A stretch of DNA of 64,000 nt, from NCBI GenBank assembly GCA_963839725.1, contig CAWIWT010000043.1, positions 1 to 64,000 on the forward strand. The letters are read 5' to 3'. The first letter of the stretch is position 1, and every line of letters starts with the position of its first letter. The stretch is from Kumtagia sp963839725. Its GTDB lineage: Bacteria; Pseudomonadota; Alphaproteobacteria; Rhizobiales; Rhizobiaceae. The position numbers and the translations under genes are program-made. Positions 19,736 to 28,694 of the stretch are shown here, piece after piece. The notes beneath the pieces are model-generated. The model was not told the origin of the DNA, ran no database searches, and was given only the letters and a program-made list of their open reading frames with translations.

Positions 19736-19747
19736 GGAAACCAGAAA

Positions 19748-19930
19748 ATGGCCGACGACAAGACCAAGATCGCGGAGGATCGCAAACTGATTGCAGCGGA
19801 GGAGCCATATGAAGTGAGCGCCTTCGCCAAGAAATACGGCATCCCCCCAAGCGAAGCCAAAACCATAATCAAGCGCTACGGCCCCGCTCGGAAGAAGCTC
19901 GACGCCTATATGGCATCTCGTCAGGCCTGA
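19748..19930 (+). CDS. DUF3606-family protein
   Basis: A 60-residue protein with IAAEEPYEVSAFAKKYGIPP and SEAKTIIKRYG, matching the short DUF3606 helix-turn-helix-like domain (EVxxWAKxxGV pattern). Its role is unknown; such genes are common and often multicopy in rhizobia. The start has GAGGAAACC upstream. It is co-oriented with the preceding small gene and the following hydrolase. Confidence 0.75.
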   Translation: MADDKTKIAEDRKLIAAEEPYEVSAFAKKYGIPPSEAKTIIKRYGPARKKLDAYMASRQA

Positions 19931-19969
19931 GGCGCTCGACAATTCAGCACAAACGCGGAAGCAGGTCGC

Positions 19970-21532
19970 GTGACAGCGATCGATTTGCCTCAAGACACCT
20001 CTGACCTTGATGAGAACGCGCTGCTGGACATCGTCCAACGGCAGACGATCCGGTATTTTTGGGAAGGAGCGCATCCTGTTTGCGGGCTCGCACGCGATCG
20101 ACATCTGACAACTGGCAACTCGGGGAAGAACCATCTGGTTGCGATCGGCGGGTCTGGCTTCGGCATCATGGCGATCGTCGTCGCGGTAGAGCGAGGATGG
20201 ATCCCACGTTCCGCCGCGTTGAGCCGCCTCGATCAAATGCTCGCCATGCTGGAAACCGCGCCGCGCTACCACGGCATGTTTTCGCATTTCATCGACGGCC
20301 GAACCGGTGCGACGATTCCCTTCCGAAGAAAAGACGATGGCGCTGATGTAGTCGAAACAACGTTTCTGTTTCAGGGGTTGATCTGCGCCCGCCAATATTT
20401 CGCTCGGAACACCCCGCTGGAAGCCCGGCTTCGGAGCCGCATCGAGGTGCTGCTGGCTGAAGCAGAGTGGACCTGGTTCACACGCGGCCGTCGAAGTCTC
20501 TATTGGCATTGGAGCCCCAACCATGGCTGGGCGATGAATCTTCCGATCGAGGGATGGAATGAATGCCTGCTCTGTTTCGTATTGGCGGCGGGTTCAGAGC
20601 ACCACGCGATTGATCCTGAAATCTATCACGAAGGTTTTGCGCGAGGCATCGAATTCCGCAACTTCAGCGGCCCATTGTTCTTTTCGCACTTTTCCTTCTG
20701 CGGGCTTGATCCGAATGGCCTCAGCGATAACCACGCGGACTACTGGGAACAGAATGTTGGCCACACGCGAGCGAATTACTGGCACTGCGTCCACAATCCA
20801 CATGGTCATGTCGGATACGGCCCGGACTGCTGGGGGTTGACCGCCAGCCACGGACCCAGCGGCTATGTCGCGCATTCACCGGAAAGAGACATCGGAGTCA
20901 TCACACCGTCTGCTGCGCTGTCGAGCTTCCCTTACGCGCCTGTTGAAGCGTTGGACGCATTGCGCGGGTTTCTAACAAAGCCGCGCAGGCGAATCTGGGG
21001 TCGCTTCGGCTTCGTCGATTCATTTTGCGAAACGCGTGACTGGTATTCCCGAACCTATCTGGCGATCAATCAAGGGCCGATCGTCACAATGATCGAGAAC
21101 CATCGCTCCGGACTTTTGTGGCGGCTGTTTATGAACGCGCCCGAGGTACGAACAGGCTTGGCGAGACTGGGTTTACTAGCCCGTACGGAGGAACCGGGCG
21201 AATGGAAACAGCTGATTGCTAGGTCGGTTCCTAATTGGACCAACTCCGGACTGCCACTGCGATCCCTCAACTATTGTGCAGCAACGAAATTGCTGCAGCT
21301 TCGTTTAGCACGATGCCGTCCATTCCGGACGTCACAACAAGGACGGCTTCGTGCGAAAAATATCAGATACTGTCGCCGACTTGCTGCGTTGCGCGCGCAC
21401 CAACCACCGTCGCCAATGGCGGTCATGTGGTCCCGCTGGCCCGGACCGACATTCTTGGTGAGCAGTCGCCCTTGGCGCAGTGTCCTGCAGACATGCCGTC
21501 CTCCTCTGCCGGACGCCTCTTCATGGCGCTAA
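19970..21532 (+). CDS. Glucoamylase-family glycoside hydrolase (PF10091 type) with unusual C-terminal extension
   Basis: The GTG start gives a 520-residue protein. Family features include ALLDIVQRQTIRYFWEGAHP, the GGSGFGIMAIVVAVERGW block, FSHFIDGRTG, WHWSPNHGWAMNLPIEGWNE, and LSDNHADYWEQN with CVHNP. These match enzymes acting on glucans such as cyclic beta-glucans. The homology ends near residue 405 (MNAPEVRTGLARLGL), where family members normally stop. The remaining 115 residues look like noise (runs of RR, PP and W), suggesting loss of the natural stop codon. No signal peptide is seen, so the enzyme may be cytoplasmic. Confidence 0.8.
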   Translation: MTAIDLPQDTSDLDENALLDIVQRQTIRYFWEGAHPVCGLARDRHLTTGNSGKNHLVAIGGSGFGIMAIVVAVERGWIPRSAALSRLDQMLAMLETAPRYHGMFSHFIDGRTGATIPFRRKDDGADVVETTFLFQGLICARQYFARNTPLEARLRSRIEVLLAEAEWTWFTRGRRSLYWHWSPNHGWAMNLPIEGWNECLLCFVLAAGSEHHAIDPEIYHEGFARGIEFRNFSGPLFFSHFSFCGLDPNGLSDNHADYWEQNVGHTRANYWHCVHNPHGHVGYGPDCWGLTASHGPSGYVAHSPERDIGVITPSAALSSFPYAPVEALDALRGFLTKPRRRIWGRFGFVDSFCETRDWYSRTYLAINQGPIVTMIENHRSGLLWRLFMNAPEVRTGLARLGLLARTEEPGEWKQLIARSVPNWTNSGLPLRSLNYCAATKLLQLRLARCRPFRTSQQGRLRAKNIRYCRRLAALRAHQPPSPMAVMWSRWPGPTFLVSSRPWRSVLQTCRPPLPDASSWR

Positions 21533-21989
21533 CTCCCGCTCTGTTGCCGAGGCAACGCACGCTCCCCGCTCGCGAGCGCTCCGCTCACGGCGATTTTGCT
21601 TATCATTTGTACGAAGCACTTATTATTTTGCTCCTACACGCCATTCTCGTGAGATTGCCTTCCTTGAATCGAACGCGGCACCAACTTATCGCGACGGAAT
21701 ACAGGACGGAACAAACTGCCGTTGGCGATATTAACGTATGCCGCTACACGGGATCGATGCGACATCCCCAATGTTGCGGTCGAGTTGGGGGAGAGCCGCG
21801 CAGCCAACACACCCCGGTTAGTGCGGCTTTTTCTTACTAGGCGCGGGCTCATCCATTGAGAACAAAATATATTTGGCATGCAAGGTCCGGCACGGATCGG
21901 TGCTATGGTGGCTCATCGTCCATAAATTCCACGGGAAACGACGACTGAGGGCGAAGAACACGCTCTGCCCAACGGGATAGGAGCGTTCC
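21533..21989 (+). other. No gene recognised
   Basis: Open frames cover this stretch, but none has a convincing start, composition or homology. It begins in the doubtful tail of the hydrolase. The last 30 bases carry the AGGAG ribosome-binding site of the gene at 21990. Confidence 0.5.
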
Positions 21990-22298
21990 ATGCCAATCAC
22001 CACCCTTTCTGCCGAATACGGCATATACAGGCCCGAAGACCTCGCGTTTCTCAAGAGCATATTTGACGAGGTTCAACGGTCGCAAAAACTTCTGGAACCG
22101 TGGCAGGGAACAGCGCTGGCCCGCCAGATTCTCTACGCTTACAGGACAGGCGTCAGGGATCGCGACCTGTTGCTGAGGACGCTGAACGGCAACTACACAA
22201 AGCCTCGTCGCACTATCGCTCGCGCGCAGTTGCACAAGTCCAGGCATTTTCAGTTTCCCGAAGGCGAGGCTGGGATCATCAATAGCAGCCAAATGTGA
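21990..22298 (+). CDS. Conserved small protein, function unknown
   Basis: A 102-residue protein with AGGAG upstream of its ATG. It has LSAEYGIYRPEDLAFLKSIFD and WQGTALARQILYAYRTGVRDRD followed by LLLRTLNG, a pattern of helical small proteins frequent in rhizobia. No enzyme motif or membrane segment is seen. It stands alone between the hydrolase gene and a secreted protein gene. Confidence 0.65.
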   Translation: MPITTLSAEYGIYRPEDLAFLKSIFDEVQRSQKLLEPWQGTALARQILYAYRTGVRDRDLLLRTLNGNYTKPRRTIARAQLHKSRHFQFPEGEAGIINSSQM

Positions 22299-22474
22299 GG
22301 CTCGCCGGACTCCGCCTCGAAGCCGGGTGCACAACGAACCTTGGCCGATCGTGGCATGTAAAGCTGGTGGAATTCAGTGGTGGAGCGCGCAAATAACGTA
22401 GCGGGCGAGAACAGGTGTCAGTCTGTTTTCGAACCTGCGTCACGTCAGCAAATTCGAAGATATGAGGTATAACA

Positions 22475-22831
22475 GTGACGAGAACAGCGTTTGTCGGAGG
22501 CTTTCTCTGTTCCTTGTTTCTCAGTACAGCTGTTGTCCGCTCTGAAACAAGCCACGAGTGCTATCAGCGAAATGCAGCTGAATACGGACGAAAGACATGC
22601 CTTGCGCCTGACCAGCTGGTTGAGACTGTTTTTTCCGCTTGCGCAGAATTGAAGGCATTCAACGACGATGCAATTCGTGCACGGCGACGCGCCGAGTACA
22701 AGTACCTCAGCTACGAAAAAACGCCCCAAATAGTCGAGCAGGTGGAGAGCAAAGTTCGGGCCGAGTATGTGCGCGATATCCAGCGCTGGATTGTTGAATC
22801 CAGAATTGCCGCATCTATGTGTTTGAACTGA
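22475..22831 (+). CDS. Small secreted protein with conserved cysteines
   Basis: The start is GTG 22475, after GAGG. An N-terminal signal peptide (TRTAFVGGFLCSLFLSTAVV, cleavage near VRS) precedes a 95-residue mature part. That part has four cysteines (HECYQRN, KTCLAP, SACAEL and the C-terminal SMCLN), suggesting two disulfides in the periplasm. The rest is helical and charged. No family is recognised. Confidence 0.65.
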   Translation: MTRTAFVGGFLCSLFLSTAVVRSETSHECYQRNAAEYGRKTCLAPDQLVETVFSACAELKAFNDDAIRARRRAEYKYLSYEKTPQIVEQVESKVRAEYVRDIQRWIVESRIAASMCLN

Positions 22832-23044
22832 CCACACCTTTTTGCCGGGAACGAAGGCAAGATCTGCGCGATAGGAGGGTGCCGGCTCCTAAAAGCAGAA
22901 CGCTCGTGACGAGGTAGAACGCCGACCACAGACGACTGTCCCGGCGGGAGCCGTGACCGAGGCCGGGATATTTCGATGGCAACGCTATGTGACGCCTATG
23001 TCTTAGGTTCGCAAGAACCTTCGAGAGCCAACAAGCGAATTCAG

Positions 23045-23158
23045 TCAATATGTGATGCTGTTCAGAACCAGGTAGAGGATGCTGCCGGTGACCACGAAAA
23101 GCAGAAGCATCAGGAGCCAGGCGGTCGGCTCTGTTGATAGGCGATCGAGATATCTCAT
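23045..23158 (-). CDS. Very small membrane protein
   Basis: A 37-residue frame reads MRYLDRLSTEPTAWLLMLLL, then FVVTGSILYLVLN with a short end. It is a single hydrophobic span with a charged N-terminus. The ATG at 23158 follows AAGAGGACTTACCC, with AGAGGA at a usable distance. Too short for homology from memory; included because signal and topology are clean. Confidence 0.45.
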   Translation of the reverse strand: MRYLDRLSTEPTAWLLMLLLFVVTGSILYLVLNSITY

Positions 23159-23218
23159 GGGTAAGTCCTCTTCATCGCAGAAAGGAACGCAGATGAGCCG
23201 CTGCCTTGGAGCAGCCGC

Positions 23219-23374
23219 TTATTCTCTGCCTTCTGACGGTCGCGGGCCGCGCGCCGCCTCGGTATCCGATTGCCGATGCATTTCAGCCGTAGCCTTTCGG
23301 ATCTGTTCAAAGCGGTTGTCTTCGACGTCCTTAGCCGAAGGCTGAATTTCGGCTTTCTTCCCATAATTGATCAT
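23219..23374 (-). CDS. Small charged protein, function unknown
   Basis: A 51-residue hydrophilic protein starting MINYGKKAEIQPSAKDVED. The ATG at 23374 has AAGGAG seven bases upstream; an ATG seven bases earlier gives only a short frame. Composition is Lys/Glu/Arg rich without membrane segments. It sits between the small membrane gene and the 23425 gene on the same strand. Confidence 0.5.
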   Translation of the reverse strand: MINYGKKAEIQPSAKDVEDNRFEQIRKATAEMHRQSDTEAARGPRPSEGRE

Positions 23375-23424
23375 TCATGTGCTCCTTGTTGTGAACCAAT
23401 GAATCATGAGGAATGCCATCGGCA

Positions 23425-23817
23425 TCAGGTGGCCAAGGCAACCGCGCAGCTCTCGGCCGCGTTCGTATCAGAGGATTTCTGCCCTGGCATGGTCGCCCAG
23501 CCGCCTGCCTCGATGAACTGGCGCTTCTTGTAGCTATCGGCCAGAGCCAGGAATTCGACGCGTTTAGCCGCGGCGTCAGGAGCCGTATTGAAGCGGTCGA
23601 CGCAGATCAAAGACGCAAGTTCGCTATGCGCTGTCTTTCCAGCGGCTGCGGCAATATTGCTCGAAGTGCCCCCGGTGACCCAGCCGCCCCAGCTGAACCC
23701 GACAAACATTGTGGCTGCTGCTGTGCCAACGCAGGCCCAGATGAGCAGGGACTTTGTTGGCTGATAGTTTTCCCATCGTCTCGACAGAGACGGCTTGCTG
23801 CTCGCTTGAACGGTCAT
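23425..23817 (-). CDS. Conserved membrane-anchored protein, function unknown
   Basis: A 130-residue protein with a short cytoplasmic head, one membrane helix (LLIWACVGTAAATMFVGFSW) and a periplasmic-side helical part ending in CAVALAT. The pattern GGTSSNIAAAAGKTAHSELA and FIEAGGWATMPGQK resembles a conserved alphaproteobacterial protein of unknown function. The ATG at 23817 lies about 60 bases downstream of groEL on the same strand, so it may share groEL transcripts. No catalytic motif is seen. Confidence 0.65.
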   Translation of the reverse strand: MTVQASSKPSLSRRWENYQPTKSLLIWACVGTAAATMFVGFSWGGWVTGGTSSNIAAAAGKTAHSELASLICVDRFNTAPDAAAKRVEFLALADSYKKRQFIEAGGWATMPGQKSSDTNAAESCAVALAT

Positions 23818-23876
23818 TGCAATAGTCCTTCCTGGTTGATGCCGGGATCGGCAATGCGTTTTGTTGGTGGAGAGGC

Positions 23877-25511
23877 TCAGTAGCCCATTCCGCCCATACC
23901 TCCTGCGCCGCCTGTAGCGGGCGCATCCTTCTGCGGGATTTCCGCGATCATTGCTTCGGCGGTGATCAGGAGCGCCGCGATGGAGCCGGCGTCCTGGAGC
24001 GCCGCGCGAACGACTTTGGCGGGATCGACGATGCCGGCCTTGATCATGTCGACATAAGTTTCGGTCTGGGCGTCGAAGCCCTGATTAACATCCTTGCCGC
24101 CGATCAATTTGCCGACGACGATGGAGCCCTCAACGCCGGAGTTCTCGACGATCTGACGGATGGGGGCTTCGAGCGCTCTCATGACGATCGAAATACCCGC
24201 CGTGACGTCCGCGTTTGCTCCAGTAAGCGCTGTCAAAGCTGCCTTGGCGCGAAGAAGCGCCACACCTCCACCGGGAACGATACCTTCCTCAACCGCCGCA
24301 CGGGTGGCGTTCAGGGCATCGTCGATGCGATCCTTCTTTTCTTTGACTTCGGTCTCGGTTGCACCGCCGACGCGGATAACCGCAACGCCGCCTGCTAGCT
24401 TGGCGAGACGCTCCTGCAGCTTCTCCTTGTCGTAGTCCGAGGTGGTCTCCTCGATCTGCGCCTTGATCTGAGCGACACGCGCTTGGATGGTCGCCTTGTC
24501 GCCCGAACCATCGATGATGGTGGTCGTGTCCTTCTCGATGACGATGCGCTTTGCGCGTCCAAGCATGTCGATGGTCACGTTTTCGAGCTTGATGCCGAGA
24601 TCCTCGGAAATGAGCTGTCCGGCTGACAGGATGGCGATGTCTTCAAGCATTGCCTTACGGCGGTCGCCGAAGCCCGGCGCCTTGACGGCTGCCACTTTCA
24701 GGCCGCCGCGCAGCTTGTTGACCACAAGAGTGGCGAGCGCTTCACCTTCGACATCCTCGGAGATGATCGCCAGCGGCTTGCCCGACTGCACCACGGCCTC
24801 GAGGATCGGCAGCAGGGCCTGCAGATTGCCGAGCTTCTTCTCGTGGATGAGGATGTAGGCGTCCTCCAGTTCCACGCGCATTTTTTCGGTGTTGGTGATG
24901 AAGTAGGGTGACAGGTAGCCGCGATCGAATTGCATGCCTTCGACGACTTCGAGCTCAGTTTCGGCGGTCTTGGCTTCCTCGACGGTGATCACGCCTTCAT
25001 TGCCGACCTTCTTCATGGCCTTGGCGATCATCTCGCCGACCGAAGCGTCGCCATTGGCGGCAATCGTGCCAACCTGGGCGATCTCGTCCGACGACTTCAC
25101 TTTCTTTGCCCGCGCCTGAATGTCCTTGACGACCGCAGCCACAGCCAGGTCGATGCCGCGCTTGAGGTCCATCGGGTTCATGCCGGCCGCTACAAATTTT
25201 ATGCCTTCGCGCAGGATCGAGGCTGCGAGCACCGTCGCGGTGGTGGTGCCGTCCCCGGCGAGGTCGTTGGTCTTCGACGCGACCTCGCGCACCATTTGCG
25301 CGCCCATATTCTCGAACTTGTCCTCAAGCTCAATTTCCTTGGCGACGGTGACGCCGTCCTTGGTGATGCGCGGCGCGCCGTAGGCCTTGTTTAAGATGAC
25401 ATTGCGGCCCTTCGGCCCGAGCGTCACCTTGACCGCGTTGTTGAGGATTTCAACGCCGCGAAGCATGTGGTCACGGGCGTCGGTGGAGAACTTGATTTCT
25501 TTGGCAGACAT
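23877..25511 (-). CDS. groL: GroEL chaperonin (60 kDa)
   Basis: A complete 544-residue chaperonin that folds proteins in the cytoplasm in an ATP-driven barrel with GroES. Visible hallmarks: start MSAKEIKFSTDARDHMLRGV, ATP site AGDGTTTATVLAASI, DVEGEALATLVVNKLRGG, GDRRKAMLEDIAIL, the catalytic-Asp loop GGGVALLRA, and a Gly/Met-rich tail GGMGGMGY. It lies 49 bases downstream of groES on the same strand. No lesion is seen. Rhizobia usually have several groESL copies, so this need not be the housekeeping one. Confidence 0.98.
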   Translation of the reverse strand: MSAKEIKFSTDARDHMLRGVEILNNAVKVTLGPKGRNVILNKAYGAPRITKDGVTVAKEIELEDKFENMGAQMVREVASKTNDLAGDGTTTATVLAASILREGIKFVAAGMNPMDLKRGIDLAVAAVVKDIQARAKKVKSSDEIAQVGTIAANGDASVGEMIAKAMKKVGNEGVITVEEAKTAETELEVVEGMQFDRGYLSPYFITNTEKMRVELEDAYILIHEKKLGNLQALLPILEAVVQSGKPLAIISEDVEGEALATLVVNKLRGGLKVAAVKAPGFGDRRKAMLEDIAILSAGQLISEDLGIKLENVTIDMLGRAKRIVIEKDTTTIIDGSGDKATIQARVAQIKAQIEETTSDYDKEKLQERLAKLAGGVAVIRVGGATETEVKEKKDRIDDALNATRAAVEEGIVPGGGVALLRAKAALTALTGANADVTAGISIVMRALEAPIRQIVENSGVEGSIVVGKLIGGKDVNQGFDAQTETYVDMIKAGIVDPAKVVRAALQDAGSIAALLITAEAMIAEIPQKDAPATGGAGGMGGMGY

Positions 25512-25560
25512 GATTTTCGTCCAGTTCGGTCTTGAGATCGGGGAGGTTCGAGCCGTCGGG

Positions 25561-25875
25561 TCAGGCGGCTTTCTTGGCCGCTTGGGGCCTTTCGACGATG
25601 CCCAAGATGTCGGCCTCCTTCATGATTAGAAGGTCTTCGCCATTGAGCTTCACTTCGGCGCCGGACCATTTGCCGAACAGGATGAGGTCGCCGGCCTTGA
25701 CGTCGAGCGGGATCAGCTTGCCGCTTTCATCGCGTGCACCGGGGCCTACGGCGATCACCTCGCCTTCCTGCGGCTTTTCCTTCGCTGTGTCGGGAATGAT
25801 TATCCCGCCTTTGGACTTCAAATCGCCTTCCGCGCGTCGGATGACGACGCGGTCGTGAAGAGGCCGGAATTTCAT
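25561..25875 (-). CDS. groS: GroES co-chaperonin
   Basis: A 104-residue lid protein for GroEL: MKFRPLHDRVVIRRAEGD, mobile loop KSKGGIIIPDTAKEKPQEG, then GEVIAVGPGARDESG and KAGDLILFGKWSG, ending KKAA. The start is ATG 25875. It is first in the groESL operon, with the CIRCE operator 55 bases upstream of the ATG. The frame is complete. Confidence 0.97.
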   Translation of the reverse strand: MKFRPLHDRVVIRRAEGDLKSKGGIIIPDTAKEKPQEGEVIAVGPGARDESGKLIPLDVKAGDLILFGKWSGAEVKLNGEDLLIMKEADILGIVERPQAAKKAA

Positions 25876-25929
25876 TGGGTTCTTTCTGCGGCCGGCGCAT
25901 AGGGCGGCCACACCACCTGTGTACACCCG

Positions 25930-25956
25930 TTGGCACTCGAATGATAGGAGTGCCAA
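25930..25956 (-). promoter_or_regulatory. CIRCE operator (HrcA site) of groESL
   Basis: TTGGCACTC, nine bases, then GAGTGCCAA: a perfect 9-9-9 inverted repeat matching the CIRCE consensus except for one symmetric change per arm. It lies between the groES start and an AT-rich promoter-like stretch. It implies repression by HrcA, with release on heat shock. Confidence 0.92.
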
Positions 25957-25959
25957 AAG

Positions 25960-26594
25960 ATATTTATCTCTACAAAAAAATATTCAAAAGGTATGATATC
26001 GTTTGATAGTGATAAAAAGCCTGATCAATATTACGGACGCTGAAAAATTGATTTCTTGTGCTGCAAGTCACCATTTGCTATTTTGTATCAGTATATTTGG
26101 CATAGAAATGAGAAGGAGCACATTTCTGGCCAAAAGCAGAGAAATTATTACGGGAAGGGCCGAACCGTGCTTTCTTGAGACACAGCATAAGAGAGGCGAC
26201 GGTCGAGTATCAGACCGAGGCGAAGGTAAGGGCCCTAAAACGGGTTGCGGGAGTTGCGAGGCAGAGCGCGCCGCCGAGGCATGGATGCCTGTGGAACCCA
26301 AAAAGAAGCGGGTGTCGCGCACCAGTTGGGAGCAGAGGCTCTCTGCACCGCCTACGTAAGATGATCCGGTCCGTCTGAAGTGGATGTAGGCCTGGGTCGC
26401 GTCAAACGAGGGTCAGCCTAGACGTTCGTCGCGCTCAGCTGCTCAAATCTGTACGCTGGTTCATCGAAAGATCGAAAACTTCGTAAGTCCACACGCGGAA
26501 TGACCTCAGCACATTGGCCCGAATGAATTGATGAGCGGGATATCAGCTTCGGTTCGGGAAAAGTCAGCGCCAACGTTGAACATACCTCAAGCTG
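25960..26594. other. AT-rich upstream region of groESL, then no recognised gene
   Basis: The first 150 bases are strikingly AT-rich for this genome. On the groES strand they hold a TTGAAT hexamer followed about 15 bases later by TAAATA, a plausible promoter just outside CIRCE. From about 26150 to 26590 open frames exist but have no start, motif or composition that supports a gene. Confidence 0.5.
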
Positions 26595-26897
26595 TTAGAA
26601 CCGCGTAGCGAACGTCTGTTGCAGGGTCGCGGCCTTGCGTCTCTTCGCATTGTGCGCGTTCAGAATTATCATTCTGGCAGTTGCATCTGTTTTGCTTAGC
26701 CCGGCCATGGGTCGGCTTCCCATATCTGCCGGTGCCCCGGTGAAGACATGATAGACCGTCCATGAGCCGTCCGGCTCTATGCGCCGGCCGTAGTGATGAT
26801 TCATATCGCAGCAATCTAAAGCTCCGCCTTCATTCTCCCAAATGCTGATATCAACGGCATCGCGATTTTCGCGGCATTTGTGGTTGTTGTCGTTCAT
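26595..26897 (-). CDS. Conserved small protein, function unknown
   Basis: A 100-residue soluble protein, MNDNNHKCRENRDAVDISIW. Its middle has CCDMNHHYGRRIEPDGSW and TVYHVFTGAPAD, with Cys/His residues that could bind metal. The C-terminus, SKTDATARMIILNAHNAKRR, looks like a helix. A weak ribosome-binding sequence precedes ATG 26897. No family is recognised; the frame is complete. Confidence 0.55.
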   Translation of the reverse strand: MNDNNHKCRENRDAVDISIWENEGGALDCCDMNHHYGRRIEPDGSWTVYHVFTGAPADMGSRPMAGLSKTDATARMIILNAHNAKRRKAATLQQTFATRF

Positions 26898-27170
26898 GGC
26901 GGCGTACCTTTTGGACGGGATAGTCGAAACAGCTATGCAGCAGAGTTGGACTGACGCCGGCGAAGCTCGCTCTAGAAGCGCGACCCCATGGACGGTTGGC
27001 CGTCAGTCATGAGTGACGTCTGGAATTACCAGGTGATGCCGAAAAGCGCTGCGGTTGGCGAAAGATATCTGAGGAGGTGGGCGATGGATCGAAGTGAGAG
27101 CCTTCAAGACTTCCTCGACACCGCTTTTGTCGCTTCCGACCGGTTCGCGGACGACATCCGGTCGAAGCGT

Positions 27171-28253
27171 TCATCGCTCGATCACGAGATCGCTCAATGG
27201 TTTCGAACAGCAAGGAAGGAAGAAGCCGGCATCAATCTCCCGTTGCCTGATACCGCCATCGTGTTTCATGTCGACGGCACCGCTCACCAGCTTGGATTTG
27301 CACGTTCCACAGATTCCGTTGGCACAGGACGAAGGAACTCTGACGCCGGACCTCTTGGCACAGGACAGCACGGTTTGGTCGGCCCGTACGTCGATGGATT
27401 TCCCTTGCTTGGAGAACTCCACGCTGAAGGATTTCGCTACATTGACCTCGGCAAAGGGAGCGGCAATCGCGCCGACCACGCCGGAGTCGAAGCTCTCCTC
27501 CCAATAGTCGCCGTCGGGAACACCCAGCTGGGCACTGAGTTTTCTGACCGCCAACATGAATGGCGCTGGGCCGCAGCACATAACGACGCGCTCGGCGATG
27601 TCCGGCACGGCCAAAGATAGGAACTCCCGCGAAATCCTGCCCGAAAGTCCCGGCCAGCACCTCTCCGACCCGATATCCTCCGGTAGGAGGTGCAACCTGA
27701 AGCCCTTGAGACGGTTCGCCAAATTCGCCAACTCGTGGCGGAAAATCAGGTCCCGCGGGCTTCTTCCGGCATGCAGGAAGACAACGTCCACGGGCTCGGC
27801 GGCATCCGCCAACTCACGGGCCATCGACATCACCGGTGTGATGCCCGAACCTCCGGAAAGGAGGAGGTACTTCTTGGCGACAGGCCTCACGAACTTGCCG
27901 AGCGGGCCGGACGCTCGCACCTTCATATCCGACTTCAGATTGTCGTGGAGCCAATTCGAGACCTTGCCGCCCGGAACCCGCTTGACTGTAATCGTGATGG
28001 CATTGGCTCGAAGCGGCGAGGACGAAACGCTGTAACAGCGGCCGTCCTCTTCGTTGTCGATTCCGAGTTCGAACATGAAATACTGGCCCGCGCTGAACGC
28101 GAACTTCTTCCGGTTGGGGGACACGAAGGTAAAACTCTTCACGTCGTGTGTCTCGTCGTGGACATCGACGCAGAGAAGAGTGTCGTCGATTTCGGGATTC
28201 CAGAGATCGTTGGCAGCCGGCTGCCCGGGTTCGATCAGCAACTCAGTAGCCAT
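27171..28253 (-). CDS. gbcB: Reductase subunit of a Rieske monooxygenase, glycine-betaine type (GbcB-like)
   Basis: A 360-residue ferredoxin-NADP reductase type protein. FAD-binding RCYSVSSSP, the NAD-binding block LLSGGSGITPVMSMARELA and MCCGPAPFM come first, then a C-terminal 2Fe-2S domain with CANGICGTCKSKL and a later CCSKP. It passes electrons from NAD(P)H to a Rieske oxygenase, here demethylating glycine betaine. Start ATG 28253 overlaps the last codons of the oxygenase gene by 11 bases. The substrate is inferred from that partner's tail. The gene itself looks intact. Confidence 0.85.
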   Translation of the reverse strand: MATELLIEPGQPAANDLWNPEIDDTLLCVDVHDETHDVKSFTFVSPNRKKFAFSAGQYFMFELGIDNEEDGRCYSVSSSPLRANAITITVKRVPGGKVSNWLHDNLKSDMKVRASGPLGKFVRPVAKKYLLLSGGSGITPVMSMARELADAAEPVDVVFLHAGRSPRDLIFRHELANLANRLKGFRLHLLPEDIGSERCWPGLSGRISREFLSLAVPDIAERVVMCCGPAPFMLAVRKLSAQLGVPDGDYWEESFDSGVVGAIAAPFAEVNVAKSFSVEFSKQGKSIDVRADQTVLSCAKRSGVRVPSSCANGICGTCKSKLVSGAVDMKHDGGIRQREIDAGFFLPCCSKPLSDLVIER

Positions 28254-28644
28254 GGGCGCGCATCCTTTCGATGTACCAAGTAGCGAAGTCGTCGAGCGCG
28301 CCTTCGCTGAACTTCGAGTAGAGGCCAGGTTCGTAAACGGGGTCTTGGATACCAGCGTGTGAACGGGCCACAAGGTCCGCGTCCTGGTTCGTTGTCTCGA
28401 TCCAGACATGCGTGAGCTTGTCTAGGACGTAGTCGACGCCTTCGACCGCATCCTTGTGGACGATCCATTTGGTGCGAACGAGCGTTCTGTCGGCGGCCAG
28501 CGGGATAACGATCGAAGTCACGGCGTGGTCGCCCATGAAGTGGTTCCACGAATTGTGGCCCCAAAGATGCATGTCACCGAGGTCTTTGCGGGTCATTTGG
28601 CCAAGAAGCTTCGACGAAGCCGCGGTGGCGTCTTCCGTTTGCAA
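28243..28644 (-). pseudogene. gbcA: C-terminal fragment of the Rieske oxygenase subunit, glycine-betaine type (GbcA-like)
   Basis: About 133 residues match the C-terminal catalytic end of GbcA-type Rieske oxygenases: MHLWGHNSWNHFMGDHAV, VWIETTNQDADLVARSHAG, and the ending DDFATWYIERMRAHGY. The Rieske CxH...CxxH centre and most of the iron site are missing, because the upstream DNA is a ParB-like fragment. Without this subunit the intact gbcB product has no obvious local partner. Confidence 0.8.
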
Positions 28645-28694
28645 TTCGCCTTCGCCCGCGAGGATCAGGCGCTGACTGCGGAAAGCTTACGCCT

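Noticed and set aside
22815..23048. Small minus-strand frame with one hydrophobic stretch
   Set aside because: No convincing start (only TTG) and it overlaps the end of the convergent secreted-protein gene; evidence too thin to list as a gene.
26003..26359. Open frame upstream of groESL
   Set aside because: It starts in AT-rich promoter DNA, composition changes abruptly midway, and no domain or ribosome-binding site is seen.
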